A stretch of 64,000 bases of DNA from Paenibacillus peoriae (GCF_022531965.1 NZ_CP092831.1:5551001-5615000); one strand, 5' to 3'. Shown: positions 17,454 to 27,190, counted from the stretch's first letter. Notes: generated from the letters alone by a model not told the origin. A program made the numbers and translations.

Positions 17454-18398
17454 TTATTCAGATGGGCTTCCCTGCACTGAGCTTTTGCGATAGGATGTCG
17501 GCGACTGGCCCGACCAGCGCTTGAACTGTCTGCTAAAATGCGCAATATCCCCATAGCCGAGCATATCGGCAATTTGTTGCACCGACCATTGCGGATCAGC
17601 CAACAGCAACTTGGCCTCATGCAGCACAAGCCCGGATAGATATACACGGGGAGAAACGCCGAAAACACTACGGAATACACGATTACAATGGGATACGCTA
17701 ATACCTAGCTCGGATGAAATCCCCTCGATCCCATCCTGTTTTTCCACCGAGCCAGCCTGCCCATAGGGCTGATTTACTCTGCCCTGAAGACGACTGGCAA
17801 TCTGATGGGCAAGCTCTGCCTGCACATATCCACGCCCTGGCAGATGAGCGGCTTCGCTGGATACAGCCTCCCACAACGTTGCGAACAGTTCAAACACAGC
17901 AGATTGAATCCGCATTCGCTTTGCCACCGAATCACTACCAATTCCTATGTCTTCCGGCGTTGAAAGATCGAGCAACTTGCCCAGCGCTGGTCCCATCTGC
18001 CCTGCCACTGTGCCTTCAGCTGGAAACAGCACCTGCTCCAGACGACTCAGCAGCGAGAGAAACAGCTTATCATCAATGTCGAAATGCATACAAAAATACG
18101 TAAATCCCTCTCCGTTACTATGACTGGAGTGAACAATCCCCGGACGCAGCAGCACCAGATCACCCTGTCGCTGGGTATAGCTACGACCATCCACAACCAT
18201 GATCTGTTCTCCCGCAAGCACGATGTTAATTTCATATTGAGGATGCTCGTGTGGCGGATAGCTCCAGTCTCTTCCCACACTTCGTGTATGAATGGCAAAC
18301 AGATTGACTGTGGTCCGCACATCGGGAAAAAAGAATTCCTCTCCGGCAGCTGTAAGGTCCGGATGATGGGGACGCTTCGGTAAACGTGGTGACGACAT
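17454..18398 (-). CDS. AraC-family regulator divergent from the xylosidase operon
   Basis: A 314-residue protein. The N-terminal cupin sensor (PPHEHPQYEINIVLAGEQIM, GDLVLLRPGIVHSS) is followed by a C-terminal AraC DNA-binding domain (ISSELGISVSHCNRVFRSVF and VQQIADMLGYGDIAHFSRQF). AGGAGGG precedes the ATG. The sole divergent neighbour is the GH52/GH67 operon, so it probably activates that operon in response to xylo-oligosaccharides or aldouronic acids. The target assignment is inference from position. Confidence 0.85.
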   Translation of the reverse strand: MSSPRLPKRPHHPDLTAAGEEFFFPDVRTTVNLFAIHTRSVGRDWSYPPHEHPQYEINIVLAGEQIMVVDGRSYTQRQGDLVLLRPGIVHSSHSNGEGFTYFCMHFDIDDKLFLSLLSRLEQVLFPAEGTVAGQMGPALGKLLDLSTPEDIGIGSDSVAKRMRIQSAVFELFATLWEAVSSEAAHLPGRGYVQAELAHQIASRLQGRVNQPYGQAGSVEKQDGIEGISSELGISVSHCNRVFRSVFGVSPRVYLSGLVLHEAKLLLADPQWSVQQIADMLGYGDIAHFSRQFKRWSGQSPTSYRKSSVQGSPSE

Positions 18399-18477
18399 GT
18401 TTTCCCTCCTGGCTTACTTACATGGATATACCCCAGTATATCGCCTTCAGCGCGATTTGGATAAATAGTTGAGCGAT

Positions 18478-18560
18478 TTGACAATGGTTCCCCACCACAT
18501 GACATGCTAGGCTCTAAGTGAAGTTAATCAAAGTTGAACTTTATCATGAAAGGGGTTTCA
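18478..18560 (+). promoter_or_regulatory. Promoter region and cre-like site of the xylan operon
   Basis: TTGACA at 18478-18483 is a consensus -35 element without a good -10, as expected for an activator-dependent promoter. TGAAAGGGGTTTCA at 18547-18560 is a perfect 5+5 palindrome and differs at two positions from the CcpA cre consensus TGWAARCGYTWNCW. It overlaps the SD of the GH52 gene, so binding there would also block translation initiation or transcription. Confidence 0.4.
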
Positions 18561-18564
18561 TTAT

Positions 18565-20763
18565 ATGTCGAAAAATATATTTTATAACACACAGCATGCA
18601 CCTATCGGTTCTTTTTCCAGCTTTACACTTGGGTTTAAGGGTAATCGCGGCGGACTTGGTTTGGAGCTGGGCAAGCCTGCCGACGAAAATGTATATATCG
18701 GGCTGCAATCCAGAGATGGCGAATCATACGAGGCGCTTCCCTTCTTTGCATCCACACAGGATGAAAGTGCCCGCTACGACGTGGAGAAAAAGGGTAAACG
18801 AACGGAACCGCAGCTTATGGCCTTTGCTGATTCCGACATTACCCGTGAGCTAAAAGTAGGAACGGATACATGGCAGGCCGGCGATTTGACGTTCCGGCTG
18901 TACTCTCCTGTTCGCCCGGTACCCGAGCCGGGAACCGCAGGTATGGATGAGCTGCGAGCAGCGTTGGTTCCGGCGGTATTCGCCGAGCTAACCGTCGATA
19001 ACACGCAGGGGACTGCAGCGCGAAGAGCTTTTTTCGGCTATCAGGGCAGTGATCCGTATAGCGGCATACGCATTATAGGAGAAGATCCGCGCAGGGACAC
19101 TACGGATTCTACCCCATTGGAGGAAAGACTCACAGGCATCGGCCAAGGGCGCAGTACAGCCATTGTGACCAACAGCAGCGAAGCAGTACCTGCCAGCGGA
19201 TTTGCAATGGAGAAGCTGCTTGGGGAGACCATGGCCGAGAATTTATCCTTTGGCCTGGGCACGACGGGTGCGCTCCTGATGGACGTTCCCGCAGGTGAGA
19301 AGCGCACATATGCCTTCGCCATATGCTTCTATCGCGGCGGCATTGTGACAACAGGCATCGAAGCGTCGTATTACTATACCCAGCTGTTCAAGGATATTGA
19401 GGACGTGGGAAACTATGCGTTGAAGCATTTTACAGACCTGACTGCAGCCTGTGTTCAGGCTAATCGCTGGATGGAGTCGGCAGACCTGAGCCCGGACCAG
19501 AAATTTATGCTCGCTCAGGCGATCCACAGCTACTACGGCAGTACTCAACTGCTGAGTCACCAAGCGGACGGAGAACCGATCTGGATTGTGAACGAAGGCG
19601 AGTATCGGATGATGAATACCCTCGATCTGACGGCGGATCAGCTTTATTATGAATTGATTTTGAATCCATGGACGGTACGCAACGAGCTGGAGTGGTTTGT
19701 CCAAAGGTACAGCTATCGGGATGAGGTACGCTTTCCGGGAGAGGAACAGACCTATCCCGGTGGTATCACGTTTACCCATGATATGGGCGTAGCCAACGTG
19801 TTCTCCCGGCAGGGATACTCCTGTTATGAGCTGGCAGGGATTGACGACTGCTTCTCTTACATGAGCCACGAGGAACTGGTGAACTGGCTTTGCTGCGCCA
19901 CGGTATATATCGAGCAGACACAGGATCAGTCATTTACGACACGTATGCTACCTGTTTTGTGTGACTGCTTCGAAAGCATGCTACGACGGGATCACCCCGA
20001 CCCGGCACAACGAAACGGCTTGATGGGCTTGGACAGCTCTAGAACCCGGGGAGGCGCGGAAATTACGACCTACGACAGTCTGGACGTATCTCTGGGTCAG
20101 TCCCGCAACAACATCTATCTGGGCAGCAAATGCTGGGCGGTATATGTTGCTCTGGAAAAGATATTTGCCTCAAAAGGGCTTAACTCCCTTTCACAGGAGG
20201 CTGGCTTACAGGCAGACAAATGCGCAGCAGCGATCACAGCACATATGACAGACAAGGGCTATATTCCAGCAGTTATTCAGGAAGGTAATGACTCGCAGAT
20301 TATTCCTGCCATTGAGGGACTGATCTTCCCTTACTTTACAGGATGTGAGGCTGCGCTTAAGCCTGATGGACGGTTCGGTGGATATATCCAAGCACTGCGG
20401 CGCCATTTGGAAACTGTACTGGTACCGGGAGTTTGTCTGTTTGAAGACGGAGGCTGGAAGCTGTCCTCGACCAGTAACAACTCCTGGCTGAGCAAAATCT
20501 ATCTGTCACAGTTTATTGCCCGCGAGCTGCTGGAACTGCCTTGGGAAGAAGCTGGGCAGGCCGCAGACGCTGCCCACGTCTCATGGCTTCTTCACCCTGA
20601 AGAATCCTATTGGTGCTGGAGCGATCAGATACTCTCGGGCATTGCCCATGGCAGTAAATATTATCCGCGCGGAGTTACCGCTATTTTGTGGCTGTATGAA
20701 GGCAACGGCAACCGTCTGACTCTCCCAGAGCATATGAGTCAGGATCAGAAACAGCATGTCTGA
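18565..20763 (+). CDS. xynB: GH52 beta-xylosidase
   Basis: A 732-residue cytoplasmic enzyme that releases xylose from xylo-oligosaccharides with retention. It aligns throughout with Geobacillus XynB2-type GH52: N-terminal [19 protein letters not shown], then [12 protein letters not shown] with the nucleophile E344, and [15 protein letters not shown] with the acid/base D504. Their spacing of 160 residues equals that of the characterised enzyme (E335/D495). No signal peptide is present, so the substrate must be imported. It is the first gene of an operon with the GH67 alpha-glucuronidase 35 bases downstream. Confidence 0.95.
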   Translation: MSKNIFYNTQHAPIGSFSSFTLGFKGNRGGLGLELGKPADENVYIGLQSRDGESYEALPFFASTQDESARYDVEKKGKRTEPQLMAFADSDITRELKVGTDTWQAGDLTFRLYSPVRPVPEPGTAGMDELRAALVPAVFAELTVDNTQGTAARRAFFGYQGSDPYSGIRIIGEDPRRDTTDSTPLEERLTGIGQGRSTAIVTNSSEAVPASGFAMEKLLGETMAENLSFGLGTTGALLMDVPAGEKRTYAFAICFYRGGIVTTGIEASYYYTQLFKDIEDVGNYALKHFTDLTAACVQANRWMESADLSPDQKFMLAQAIHSYYGSTQLLSHQADGEPIWIVNEGEYRMMNTLDLTADQLYYELILNPWTVRNELEWFVQRYSYRDEVRFPGEEQTYPGGITFTHDMGVANVFSRQGYSCYELAGIDDCFSYMSHEELVNWLCCATVYIEQTQDQSFTTRMLPVLCDCFESMLRRDHPDPAQRNGLMGLDSSRTRGGAEITTYDSLDVSLGQSRNNIYLGSKCWAVYVALEKIFASKGLNSLSQEAGLQADKCAAAITAHMTDKGYIPAVIQEGNDSQIIPAIEGLIFPYFTGCEAALKPDGRFGGYIQALRRHLETVLVPGVCLFEDGGWKLSSTSNNSWLSKIYLSQFIARELLELPWEEAGQAADAAHVSWLLHPEESYWCWSDQILSGIAHGSKYYPRGVTAILWLYEGNGNRLTLPEHMSQDQKQHV

Positions 20764-20798
20764 GGATCATCTTCACCTGCCCAAAAGGAGGCTCCAAT

Positions 20799-22970
20799 AT
20801 GAGCAAGCTTATGGATATGCCAAAAGAAAGCGGCTATGCGGCTTGGCTGCATTACAGCCGCAATAGTAAGGTACAAAAGCTGCCCGCTTGGTGCAGGGTC
20901 ATCGTGGTCCATGAGACAGATGAAGTGCTTCAATCGGCTGCGAGTGAGCTTCAGCACGGATTGACCTCCATGTTTGGACAGCAGCCGAAAATCAGCACCG
21001 TTCCTGTAAATGCGCCATTCATTGCGCTGGGTACGTTCCCAACGCATCCTTTGGTCGCAGAACGATTCAGTGCGACGGAACAGGCAGAAGTGGGCGCGGA
21101 AGGCTACCGAATTCGCGGGCTAGAGATGCCAGATCCGGCATATTCAGCTTTGCACAGTAACGATGAGTTCAAAGGACCGTACGTTATAGTCGCGGGGCAG
21201 ACCTCCAAAGGCGTATTGTATGGAGTCTTTCATCTGCTGCGCTACCTTCAAGGAGGATTAGACGGCAAACTGAAACCCGCCGCCGAGGAATCATTGCACG
21301 CTCCCCTTCTAGACCTATTGTCTAATCCAGCTAATCCCATCCGTATGATCAACCACTGGGATAACATGGATGGTAGTATTGAACGCGGGTATGCGGGTGG
21401 GTCCATTTTCTACGACAATAATGCCTTTACTGCAAATATGGAGCGCCTGCGAGACTATGCCCGTCTACTCGCTTCTGTAGGCATTCAAGCGCTATCCATT
21501 AACAATGTGAATGTCCATCAGGTAGAAACCGAGCTGATTACAGATAAATTCCTACCGGATGTGGCCAAAGTAGCTGCGGTATTCCGCGCCTATGGCATAC
21601 AGATCTACTTGAGCATTAACTATGCCAGTCCTATTCAGCTCGGCGGGTTAACCACAGCCGATCCCTTGGAACCAGCTGTAGCTGAATGGTGGCAGACCAA
21701 AGCCCAGGAAGTTTACGCCGCCGTTCCTGATCTGGGTGGTTTTGTGGTCAAAGCCGATTCCGAAAATCGGCCCGGACCGTTCAGCTACGGGCGCCATCAC
21801 GCCGATGGAGCCAATATGCTGGCAGATGCGTTGCAGCCCTATGGCGGACGTGTGATTTGGCGCTGCTTTGTCTACAACTGCAAGCAGGACTGGCGCGATC
21901 GCAAGACGGATCGAGCTCGCGCAGCCTTTGACCATTTTAAACCACTGGATGGGCTGTTTCGGGAAAATGTCATTTTACAGATCAAAAATGGTCCCATGGA
22001 TTTTCAGGTGCGGGAGCCTGTCTCCCCCCTGTTCGGTGGGCTGGAAGCCACTCAGGTGCTACTGGAATTTCAGATTGCGCAAGAGTACACCGGCCAACAG
22101 AAGCATCTATGTTACCTTGTTCCGCAATGGAAGGAAGTATTGGATTTTGATACCTACGCCAAAGGAAAAGGCTCCACCATCAAGCGTATTGTGAGTGGCG
22201 CCCTGCATTCTCCCAAACCTACCAACTATGGAATAGCCGCTGTATCCAATATTGGTGCAGACACCAATTGGACCGGACATTTGCTCGCCCAGTCCAATCT
22301 TTATGGCTATGGTCGACTGGCATGGGACCCGGAGCTGTCTGCGGAGGAAATCGCTGATGAGTGGGTTCGGCTGACGTTTGGCAGACAAGGGAATAGCGAA
22401 GGCGACACAGATTTAATTTCTACCATTAAGCAGATGCTGCTCAATTCATGGAATATCTACGAATCCTACACCGCCCCTCTGGGGGTCGGCTGGATGGTCA
22501 GTCCCGATCACCACTATGGGCCGGATGTAGACGGGTACGAATATTCCAAGTGGGGAACCTACCATTTTGCTGATTGCCGAGGGATTGGAGTAGATCGCAC
22601 GACCACAACCGGGACCGGCTATGCAGGACAATATTTTGCTCCCCATGCCGATATCTACGAATCTACGGACACCTGTCCGGATGAGCTGCTCTTATTCTTT
22701 CACCATGTCCCTTATACACACTTGCTCCACTCCGGCCAAACTGTCATACAGCACATTTATGATACCCATTTTGAAGGTGCAGAACGTGCGGCCCATCTCC
22801 GAGACACATGGGTTAGTCTACGAGGGCAGCTGAATGATACCATGTATGAGCAGGTGCTGGAGCGGCTGGAGCATCAGGCTGAGCATGCCAAAGAATGGCG
22901 GGATCGGATCAATACGTATTTCTACCGTAAAAGCGGCATTGCCGACCAGAAGGATCGCCCTATTTATTAA
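20799..22970 (+). CDS. aguA: GH67 alpha-glucuronidase
   Basis: A 723-residue intracellular enzyme that removes 4-O-methyl-glucuronic acid from aldouronic acids derived from xylan. GH67 hallmarks include [16 protein letters not shown], the preceding [12 protein letters not shown] and the catalytic-site region [20 protein letters not shown] with conserved acidic residues. AAAAGGAGG lies before the ATG. With the GH52 xylosidase it completes cytoplasmic breakdown of glucuronoxylan fragments. Its last 141 coding bases are repeated almost exactly 9.85 kb downstream (32678-32833), marking the edge of the accessory island. Confidence 0.95.
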   Translation: MSKLMDMPKESGYAAWLHYSRNSKVQKLPAWCRVIVVHETDEVLQSAASELQHGLTSMFGQQPKISTVPVNAPFIALGTFPTHPLVAERFSATEQAEVGAEGYRIRGLEMPDPAYSALHSNDEFKGPYVIVAGQTSKGVLYGVFHLLRYLQGGLDGKLKPAAEESLHAPLLDLLSNPANPIRMINHWDNMDGSIERGYAGGSIFYDNNAFTANMERLRDYARLLASVGIQALSINNVNVHQVETELITDKFLPDVAKVAAVFRAYGIQIYLSINYASPIQLGGLTTADPLEPAVAEWWQTKAQEVYAAVPDLGGFVVKADSENRPGPFSYGRHHADGANMLADALQPYGGRVIWRCFVYNCKQDWRDRKTDRARAAFDHFKPLDGLFRENVILQIKNGPMDFQVREPVSPLFGGLEATQVLLEFQIAQEYTGQQKHLCYLVPQWKEVLDFDTYAKGKGSTIKRIVSGALHSPKPTNYGIAAVSNIGADTNWTGHLLAQSNLYGYGRLAWDPELSAEEIADEWVRLTFGRQGNSEGDTDLISTIKQMLLNSWNIYESYTAPLGVGWMVSPDHHYGPDVDGYEYSKWGTYHFADCRGIGVDRTTTTGTGYAGQYFAPHADIYESTDTCPDELLLFFHHVPYTHLLHSGQTVIQHIYDTHFEGAERAAHLRDTWVSLRGQLNDTMYEQVLERLEHQAEHAKEWRDRINTYFYRKSGIADQKDRPIY

Positions 22971-22985
22971 GCAGGCTGTCTCGGC
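22830..22985 (+). repeat. Left copy of a 156-bp direct repeat flanking the island
   Basis: The last 141 bases of the GH67 gene plus 15 bases past its stop are repeated at 32678-32833. I count two differences in 156 positions (GGCTGAG against GGCAGAG and CGCCCT against CGCTCT). The two copies are 9848 bases apart in the same orientation. Confidence 0.93.
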
Positions 22986-22994
22986 TTCCATGGA

Positions 22995-23125
22995 AATTAA
23001 AATTTTATAGAACAATGATAACTTAAAGATACTGATAACATCCCCACTCCTTGGCAGCATCCGATTTAGAAGTATCAGATAAAAAGTGATTAGCTGTTGG
23101 AAATAGGCCGTGTTTTACCTGAACT
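22995..23125 (+). ncRNA. Degenerate copy of the antitoxin-like RNA
   Basis: From ACTGATAACATCCC to GAAATAGGCCGTGTTTTACC this stretch follows, base for base with scattered changes, the RNA at 36795-36885: the shared blocks are CTG-TAACATCCC, ACTC-TTGGCA-CA, CCG-TTT and GAAATAG-CCG. The toxin gene found beside the intact copy is missing here. It is probably a decayed type I antitoxin gene. Confidence 0.45.
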
Positions 23126-23175
23126 GAATCTCATATATGGGCGACTGGTTTTTTACCAAGACTCTTCAGATTTCA

Positions 23176-23209
23176 AAAAGATGGCTTTCATCAGGAGTCA
23201 TCTTTTTTT
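23176..23209. terminator. Bidirectional terminator hairpin
   Basis: AAAAAGATGGC pairs with GTCATCTTTTT, followed by further T on the plus strand. It ends whatever is transcribed from the degenerate RNA region. Confidence 0.6.
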
Positions 23210-23210
23210 G

Positions 23211-23282
23211 TATCCATTGAGCATTATCATAGCAGTTACCCTTACGGGACATCGACTATTTGACTTTGAGTTTTATCAATGA
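23211..23282 (-). mobile_element. Short IS3-family transposase remnant
   Basis: The minus strand encodes SMSRKGNCYDNAQW, the highly conserved block before the catalytic glutamate in IS3-family orfB. Only about 24 codons remain, with an in-frame stop just upstream (LIKLKVK-stop). Confidence 0.6.
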
Positions 23283-23377
23283 GCACATGTGTTCTGGGGG
23301 TGAATGTAATGCATGCCTCAATGTCAGAGCTTCTGTTACACGTTCCTTGAATGACCGACTTTTAATTTTAAAACTTT

Positions 23378-23407
23378 AGTTGTATTTTTTAATATCACTG
23401 ACACTTT
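23378..23407 (+). promoter_or_regulatory. Island promoter P1: AGTTGT-N18-CACTTT
   Basis: AGTTGT (23378-23383), 18 bases, CACTTT (23402-23407), 34 bases before the GTG start of the subtilisin. It is one of five copies of this element in the island and differs only in the first base of the left hexamer. Recognition by the island's SigO/RsoA pair is inferred. Confidence 0.6.
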
Positions 23408-23441
23408 CTTAATTAACAAAAGAGAATGGATGTGAGATAGA

Positions 23442-24365
23442 GTGAAAATACAATCGATAGGATTACCAAACTATAATATTAAAACTGCTACAAACAAAGA
23501 AAACAAGGGTTTAGAAATAATTCATGCTGAACAGTTTTGGAAGCGGAATATTTTTGGATCTAATGTTGTCATTGCTGTGTTGGATACCGGAATAGATATG
23601 AAGCACGAAGATCTACAAAACAACATCATTGGTGGGAGAAATTTCACTTCAAACTATGACAATGATCCGCATAACTATCAGGATGGCAATGGACATGGGA
23701 CTCATGTTGCAGGAATTATTGCAGCTAACAATAAAAAAGTTAACATCGGAGTTGCCCCACGAGCCAGCATTCTCATTTTAAAAACGTTAACCAATGACGG
23801 AGATGGAGATATTAATAATTTAATTGAGGCTATTTACTACGCAATATTATGGAGAGGGCCCAACGGAGAAAGAGTTAACATTATGGCAATGTCTTTGGGT
23901 ACCATAAAGGACAATCCTCTTCTGCATGATGCTATCCGCTATGCAGTGGAACACGGCTTGTCTATAGTCGCTGCTTCCGGAAATGATGGAAACGGGGAGA
24001 GTGATCGGGAATATAGATATCCCGGTGCTTACAATGAAGTGATAGAAGTTGGGTCTATCGGAGCAACAAAATTAATTTCAAAATTTTCTAACAAAAACGA
24101 GCAACTTGACATTGTCGCTCCGGGTGAAGACATATATTCCACATTCCTTAATAATAAATATGCCTCTTTTAGTGGTACATCTATGGCAGTCCCTTTCGTT
24201 GCTGGTGCATTAGCATTGATCATCGAAGAAGGCAGAATCCTATTCAAAAGGGATCTTACTGAACCAGAAATTTATGCTCAATTAATTAAAAGCAGTTCGC
24301 TGCTCTTTGGAAATCCAGCTATAGAAGGAAACGGAATGCTGAATTTGTTAAAGAGCTTTGGATAA
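23442..24365 (+). CDS. Intracellular-type subtilisin (peptidase S8)
   Basis: A 307-residue serine protease with no signal peptide and no cysteines. The catalytic triad is D48 (VIAVLDTGID), H85 (GHGTHVAG) and S247 (SFSGTSMAVPF), with oxyanion N181. Size and order match Bacillus intracellular serine protease, whose short N-terminal LIPY propeptide seems replaced by IGLPNY at residues 6-11. The region after the serine reads MAVPF instead of the usual MAAPH. The GTG start has a weak SD. Promoter P1 links it to the island regulon. It might process the cysteine-rich peptide or degrade misfolded protein; neither is shown. Confidence 0.88.
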   Translation: MKIQSIGLPNYNIKTATNKENKGLEIIHAEQFWKRNIFGSNVVIAVLDTGIDMKHEDLQNNIIGGRNFTSNYDNDPHNYQDGNGHGTHVAGIIAANNKKVNIGVAPRASILILKTLTNDGDGDINNLIEAIYYAILWRGPNGERVNIMAMSLGTIKDNPLLHDAIRYAVEHGLSIVAASGNDGNGESDREYRYPGAYNEVIEVGSIGATKLISKFSNKNEQLDIVAPGEDIYSTFLNNKYASFSGTSMAVPFVAGALALIIEEGRILFKRDLTEPEIYAQLIKSSSLLFGNPAIEGNGMLNLLKSFG

Positions 24366-24410
24366 GTTGATCTAAAATTAAAAACTTATCGCCTTGCTAA
24401 AAAAAAACGA

Positions 24411-24474
24411 CTCATGACCTGATAGTACGAAATATAGCTATAATTACAATCATACAAAAGAATCAGTTCATGAG
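24411..24474. repeat. Long hairpin after the subtilisin gene
   Basis: CTCATGACCTGAT (24411-24423) pairs with ATCAGTTCATGAG (24462-24474), 12 of 13 positions, around a 38-base AT-rich loop. It begins about 45 bases past the subtilisin stop, after a run of A. It may be a terminator or a remnant of a small element. The stretch from here to 24710 shows nothing else. Confidence 0.4.
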
Positions 24475-24710
24475 TTGCTCTCATCACCGCAAAATTTCTG
24501 TAAAATGGTCTTATGAAAGTATGTTTCTCACAACTACTCTAAGTCTGTAATTACTCGATTTTCAAAAGCCTCTAGGCATGTTTTAAGTTCAAGTTATACA
24601 CTCCGGACGTAAGACGTTAGAACACTAGTGGCTTCCAAGAAAAAGCGTCATTACTTATTAGGAACTCCCTCCCTCAAGCAGTAGAACTCCAAGTAAAACT
24701 TATATATTCC

Positions 24711-25285
24711 TCTCTAGTTTTGAAATGCTCCAAATACACGAGTTCCTCTTTCAAAATGCTGTGAAACGATTCAACGCAGACATTGTCATAACAATTCCTT
24801 TTTCGGCTCATGCTGCCTTTCATGCCGTAATCCACAAGCTTTTTCTGGTGTTCCTGAGCCGCATACTGACTGTCCGATCCGAATGGTGCAGAACTTCACT
24901 GGCAGGACGGTGAGCCTGGTAAGCACGCTCCAATGCTGAAAGGACCGGTTCCTTTGTCATCAAGATCCCATTTGGAAGCCCACAACCTGTCGGGTATACA
25001 GGATCCATGACGCTGGGCAGGTAAAACCATTCTTCATCCATACTTCCCTTGGCGTTTGAGCAGAAAACTGCTGGTTCAGGTGTTTTTCATGGACGGGTAT
25101 CTGATATTTGGAATTCGTTGTCGCTTGGTATTCTTCACGATCCTAGATTGAAGGAACAGCTGCCTAATTTTCTGCTCGACCTGACTTCTTCGCTTCTTTC
25201 GCTCACTGCTCTTTTGGCACCTCGAATGAATTTGGTTTTATTCTCGCTTCTCGTCTCTCGGTGTCCACTTTTTAGTCTAACATCA
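24711..25285 (-). mobile_element. Degraded IS3-family insertion sequence
   Basis: Reading the minus strand across several frameshifts recovers orfB of an IS3-family element: ATTNSKYQIPVHEKHLNQQF, then MDEEWFYLPSVMD, then EPVLSALERAYQAHRPASEV, then LHHSDR, QYAAQEHQKKLVDYGMKGSM and FHSILKEELVYLEHFKT. An orfB N-terminal scrap (ERKKRRSQVEQKIRQLFLQS) lies upstream, and GTGTCCACTTTTTAGTCTAA near 25260 may be the terminal repeat. Much of orfA and orfB is deleted, so the element is dead. Confidence 0.8.
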
Positions 25286-25351
25286 ATATGGGCATTTCAT
25301 GTATGCAGCTTTAATAAAAGGGGGAGGAAAACGATAAACTTATAAATATTG

Positions 25352-25381
25352 GGTTGTTATATCTAGTACATAACTCACTTT
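25352..25381 (+). promoter_or_regulatory. Island promoter P2: GGTTGT-N18-CACTTT
   Basis: GGTTGT (25352-25357), exactly 18 bases, CACTTT (25376-25381), 40 bases before the start of the cysteine-rich peptide gene. The same element precedes sigO-rsoA and three other units of the island. Confidence 0.68.
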
Positions 25382-25421
25382 TATAGTTGTAACAAATTAA
25401 ATCGAAAGGAGAAATTAAATT

Positions 25422-25601
25422 ATGAATGAGAAGAAAACTACTCAGACAAATGCTTCCCAGCAAGAGCAAGTGCAGATTCAAGCGGAAATTGGCTGTTACC
25501 AACTGCCTAAATGCTGTGGCTTCGGACCTGACTGCCCAGCAACATATCGCGGTGTATTTAAGAACAATCCGGTCTTTTATTCATGTGGCTGTTCACCTTA
25601 A
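25422..25601 (+). CDS. Cysteine-rich 59-residue peptide
   Basis: A short gene with a strong ribosome site (AAAGGAG nine bases before ATG). The polar first 23 residues (MNEKKTTQTNASQQEQVQIQ then AEI) contain no cysteine and look leader-like. The remaining 36 carry six cysteines: C25, C31, C32, C38, C55 and C57, ending YSCGCSP. There is no Sec signal or hydrophobic segment. It could be a disulphide-rich or modified peptide, or a small metal-binding protein; I see no RiPP maturation enzyme nearby. The next gene, 70 bases downstream, encodes a PLA2-like protein, and both share promoter P2. The gene is real by SD, promoter and codon structure; its function is unknown. Confidence 0.75.
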   Translation: MNEKKTTQTNASQQEQVQIQAEIGCYQLPKCCGFGPDCPATYRGVFKNNPVFYSCGCSP

Positions 25602-25671
25602 TGATTAGCTTTTGATAAGATTTGTGCGTTATCCGCCTTTATATTTCAATTTTAGAGGAGTGTATATAGTT

Positions 25672-26394
25672 ATGATGAATATAATTAATGGTCGACCTAT
25701 GACAATAATCGAAACAACCGATTTTTTAACTGAGCTTACAAATAGCCCTGATTATAAGAAAATTTCAAAATTAATTGATACAGAGTATTCGAAATTTTCT
25801 CTTGAAAACCTAAAAATCAAAGCTACTTTTGTGAGTGACTTATATACAACAAACAAAAAATTAAATGTAGGAAAAATGATTTATTTCATTAGTGAAGATA
25901 AGAAACTTGTATTTCATGCCTTTGGTTATAATGAAATTGACAGTACAGAAGTTACTTACTCCCTTGGTGTAGATATTTTAGAGGGGAACGAATTGAAACA
26001 ATTAGATGTGAAAAAAGGAAGAACTCACGTCACTAATTCACCTTATGATGGAGTTGATCTAGACGTAGAGGTGGAAACTCCACCTTTTCATGACGAGACA
26101 TACACCCCCGGAGAAACTAACAATAAAATTACTACTGCTTGGGATCCTACGGAGTTTTGTGCTCCTGGTGGTTATCAGCATTGTGGTAAAAACTGTGGAT
26201 ACAATATGGCTAGAGGTGGGGGCGCCCCCATTAACGAATTAGATGAATGTTGCGTAGCACACGATCGTTGCTGGGCAAATTTCGGCGAAGGTAACTGCGA
26301 GTGCGATGGGATTCTCGAGAACTGCGCTCGCAGATATAGAACTCAATATTATATTATAGCTAATGCCATTATCATTTATTTCGAAGGATGCTAA
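25672..26394 (+). CDS. Phospholipase-A2-like protein with novel N-terminal domain
   Basis: A 240-residue protein. Residues 1-155 form a cysteine-free domain I do not recognise. Residues about 160-240 are cysteine-rich (ten Cys) with the PLA2 signature: the loop QHCGKNCGYN through GGAPINELD, then DECCVAHDRCW containing the catalytic His and its partner Asp, then CECDGILENC. This resembles the calcium loop and active-site helix of secreted PLA2, but no signal peptide is visible. The frame extends up to a TTG at 25612; AGAGGAG 11 bases before the ATG at 25672 favours that start. It is probably cotranscribed with the cysteine-rich peptide. Lipase activity is inferred from motif only. Confidence 0.75.
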   Translation: MMNIINGRPMTIIETTDFLTELTNSPDYKKISKLIDTEYSKFSLENLKIKATFVSDLYTTNKKLNVGKMIYFISEDKKLVFHAFGYNEIDSTEVTYSLGVDILEGNELKQLDVKKGRTHVTNSPYDGVDLDVEVETPPFHDETYTPGETNNKITTAWDPTEFCAPGGYQHCGKNCGYNMARGGGAPINELDECCVAHDRCWANFGEGNCECDGILENCARRYRTQYYIIANAIIIYFEGC

Positions 26395-26442
26395 TAGATA
26401 ATACTTAAAATGTATAAATATCTCCACTTCTTAATATAGTAC

Positions 26443-26511
26443 TATCCCTTTCAAGTAGACACTCAAAAAAACCTTATGTCACATGAGGAAAGAGTAAACT
26501 TGAAGGGGATA
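26443..26511. repeat. Fourteen-base inverted repeat after the PLA2-like gene
   Basis: TATCCCTTTCAAGT (26443-26456) pairs with ACTTGAAGGGGATA (26498-26511), 13 of 14 plus one G-U, around a 41-base loop. It starts 48 bases past the stop. It could be a terminator without T-run or ends of a small mobile element. Confidence 0.4.
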
Positions 26512-26700
26512 TTTCCATATAGAAAGGGTAATTTCTTTTTCAGAAGAAGCAGAACAAGAAACTGTTCTATAGGCCTCTACTATTTGAAAACGATAATATT
26601 AAGACGCCTTATGATAAATATGTTTGTACTGATTAGGAACATGTAGCCTTAAGCAGAATAAGAGCAGGTACCTTTCCTTACTATTTATTTTGAGCCTCAG

Positions 26701-26840
26701 CTGATCTTTGCAATTTTTTAAAAAGATTTCCTTACAGCTTGTCGCGAGACTCCCTGTTCTCTCGCTACTTGAACAATCCGTTTTTCTTTACCTTGAACAA
26801 TTATCAGTCGGAGGACTTAAAAACTAACTTTTTTACTCAT
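26701..26840 (-). mobile_element. Transposase orfA-like remnant
   Basis: The minus strand begins MSKKVSF, hits a stop, then continues KRIVQVAREQGVSRQAVRK, a helix-turn-helix like that of small transposase subunits, followed by another stop. It is a fragment only and the family is uncertain. The stretch 26512-26700 shows nothing recognisable. Confidence 0.45.
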
Positions 26841-26880
26841 TGGACACACCTCAACTAAGTTTGATTGTGTTCTCCATTCC

Positions 26881-27190
26881 CCGTGTCTAAACGGAAACCA
26901 CCGGCAGAGAAACGTGGGAAGTTTGCGGTAGGAAGTCAATTCAAGAGCGCGTCAAAGAAGTATCCTCTTGGGAGCCTTTCGTTCTGGAACTGGATTCGGT
27001 AAACCCAGTCGTGGGGAAAGCAAAAACTGTTTAGCTACCTTCATCAAACTGAAGATGCGTCTGTAAACCGCGATAAAAGTGCTGGAGCATGTTCTTCCTC
27101 ATCAACCACCTCCCCGAAAATGTCTGGACTGGAAAATCACTCACGAACGATTTACAGAGGAGCTGTTGCACTGGCTCTACAATCCGTCAT
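26881..27190 (+). mobile_element. Degraded IS30-family transposase
   Basis: The plus strand carries GRETWEVCGRKSIQERVKEV and ELDSV-NPVVGKAKTV (compare ELDTVVSSRGKSK of IS30 transposases), then, after a gap, PPRKCLDWKITHERFTEELL, matching the family's C-terminal RPRKCLGWKTPYE block. Stops, frameshifts and an internal deletion make it inactive. From 27191 to the ECF promoter nothing else is recognisable. Confidence 0.65.

Noticed and set aside
23200..23260. Minus-strand VTAMIMLNGYKKR looked like the C-terminus of the holin-like toxin next to the decayed antitoxin RNA
   Set aside because: Another frame of the same bases reads SMSRKGNCYDNAQW, a near-perfect IS3 transposase block, which is the stronger explanation.
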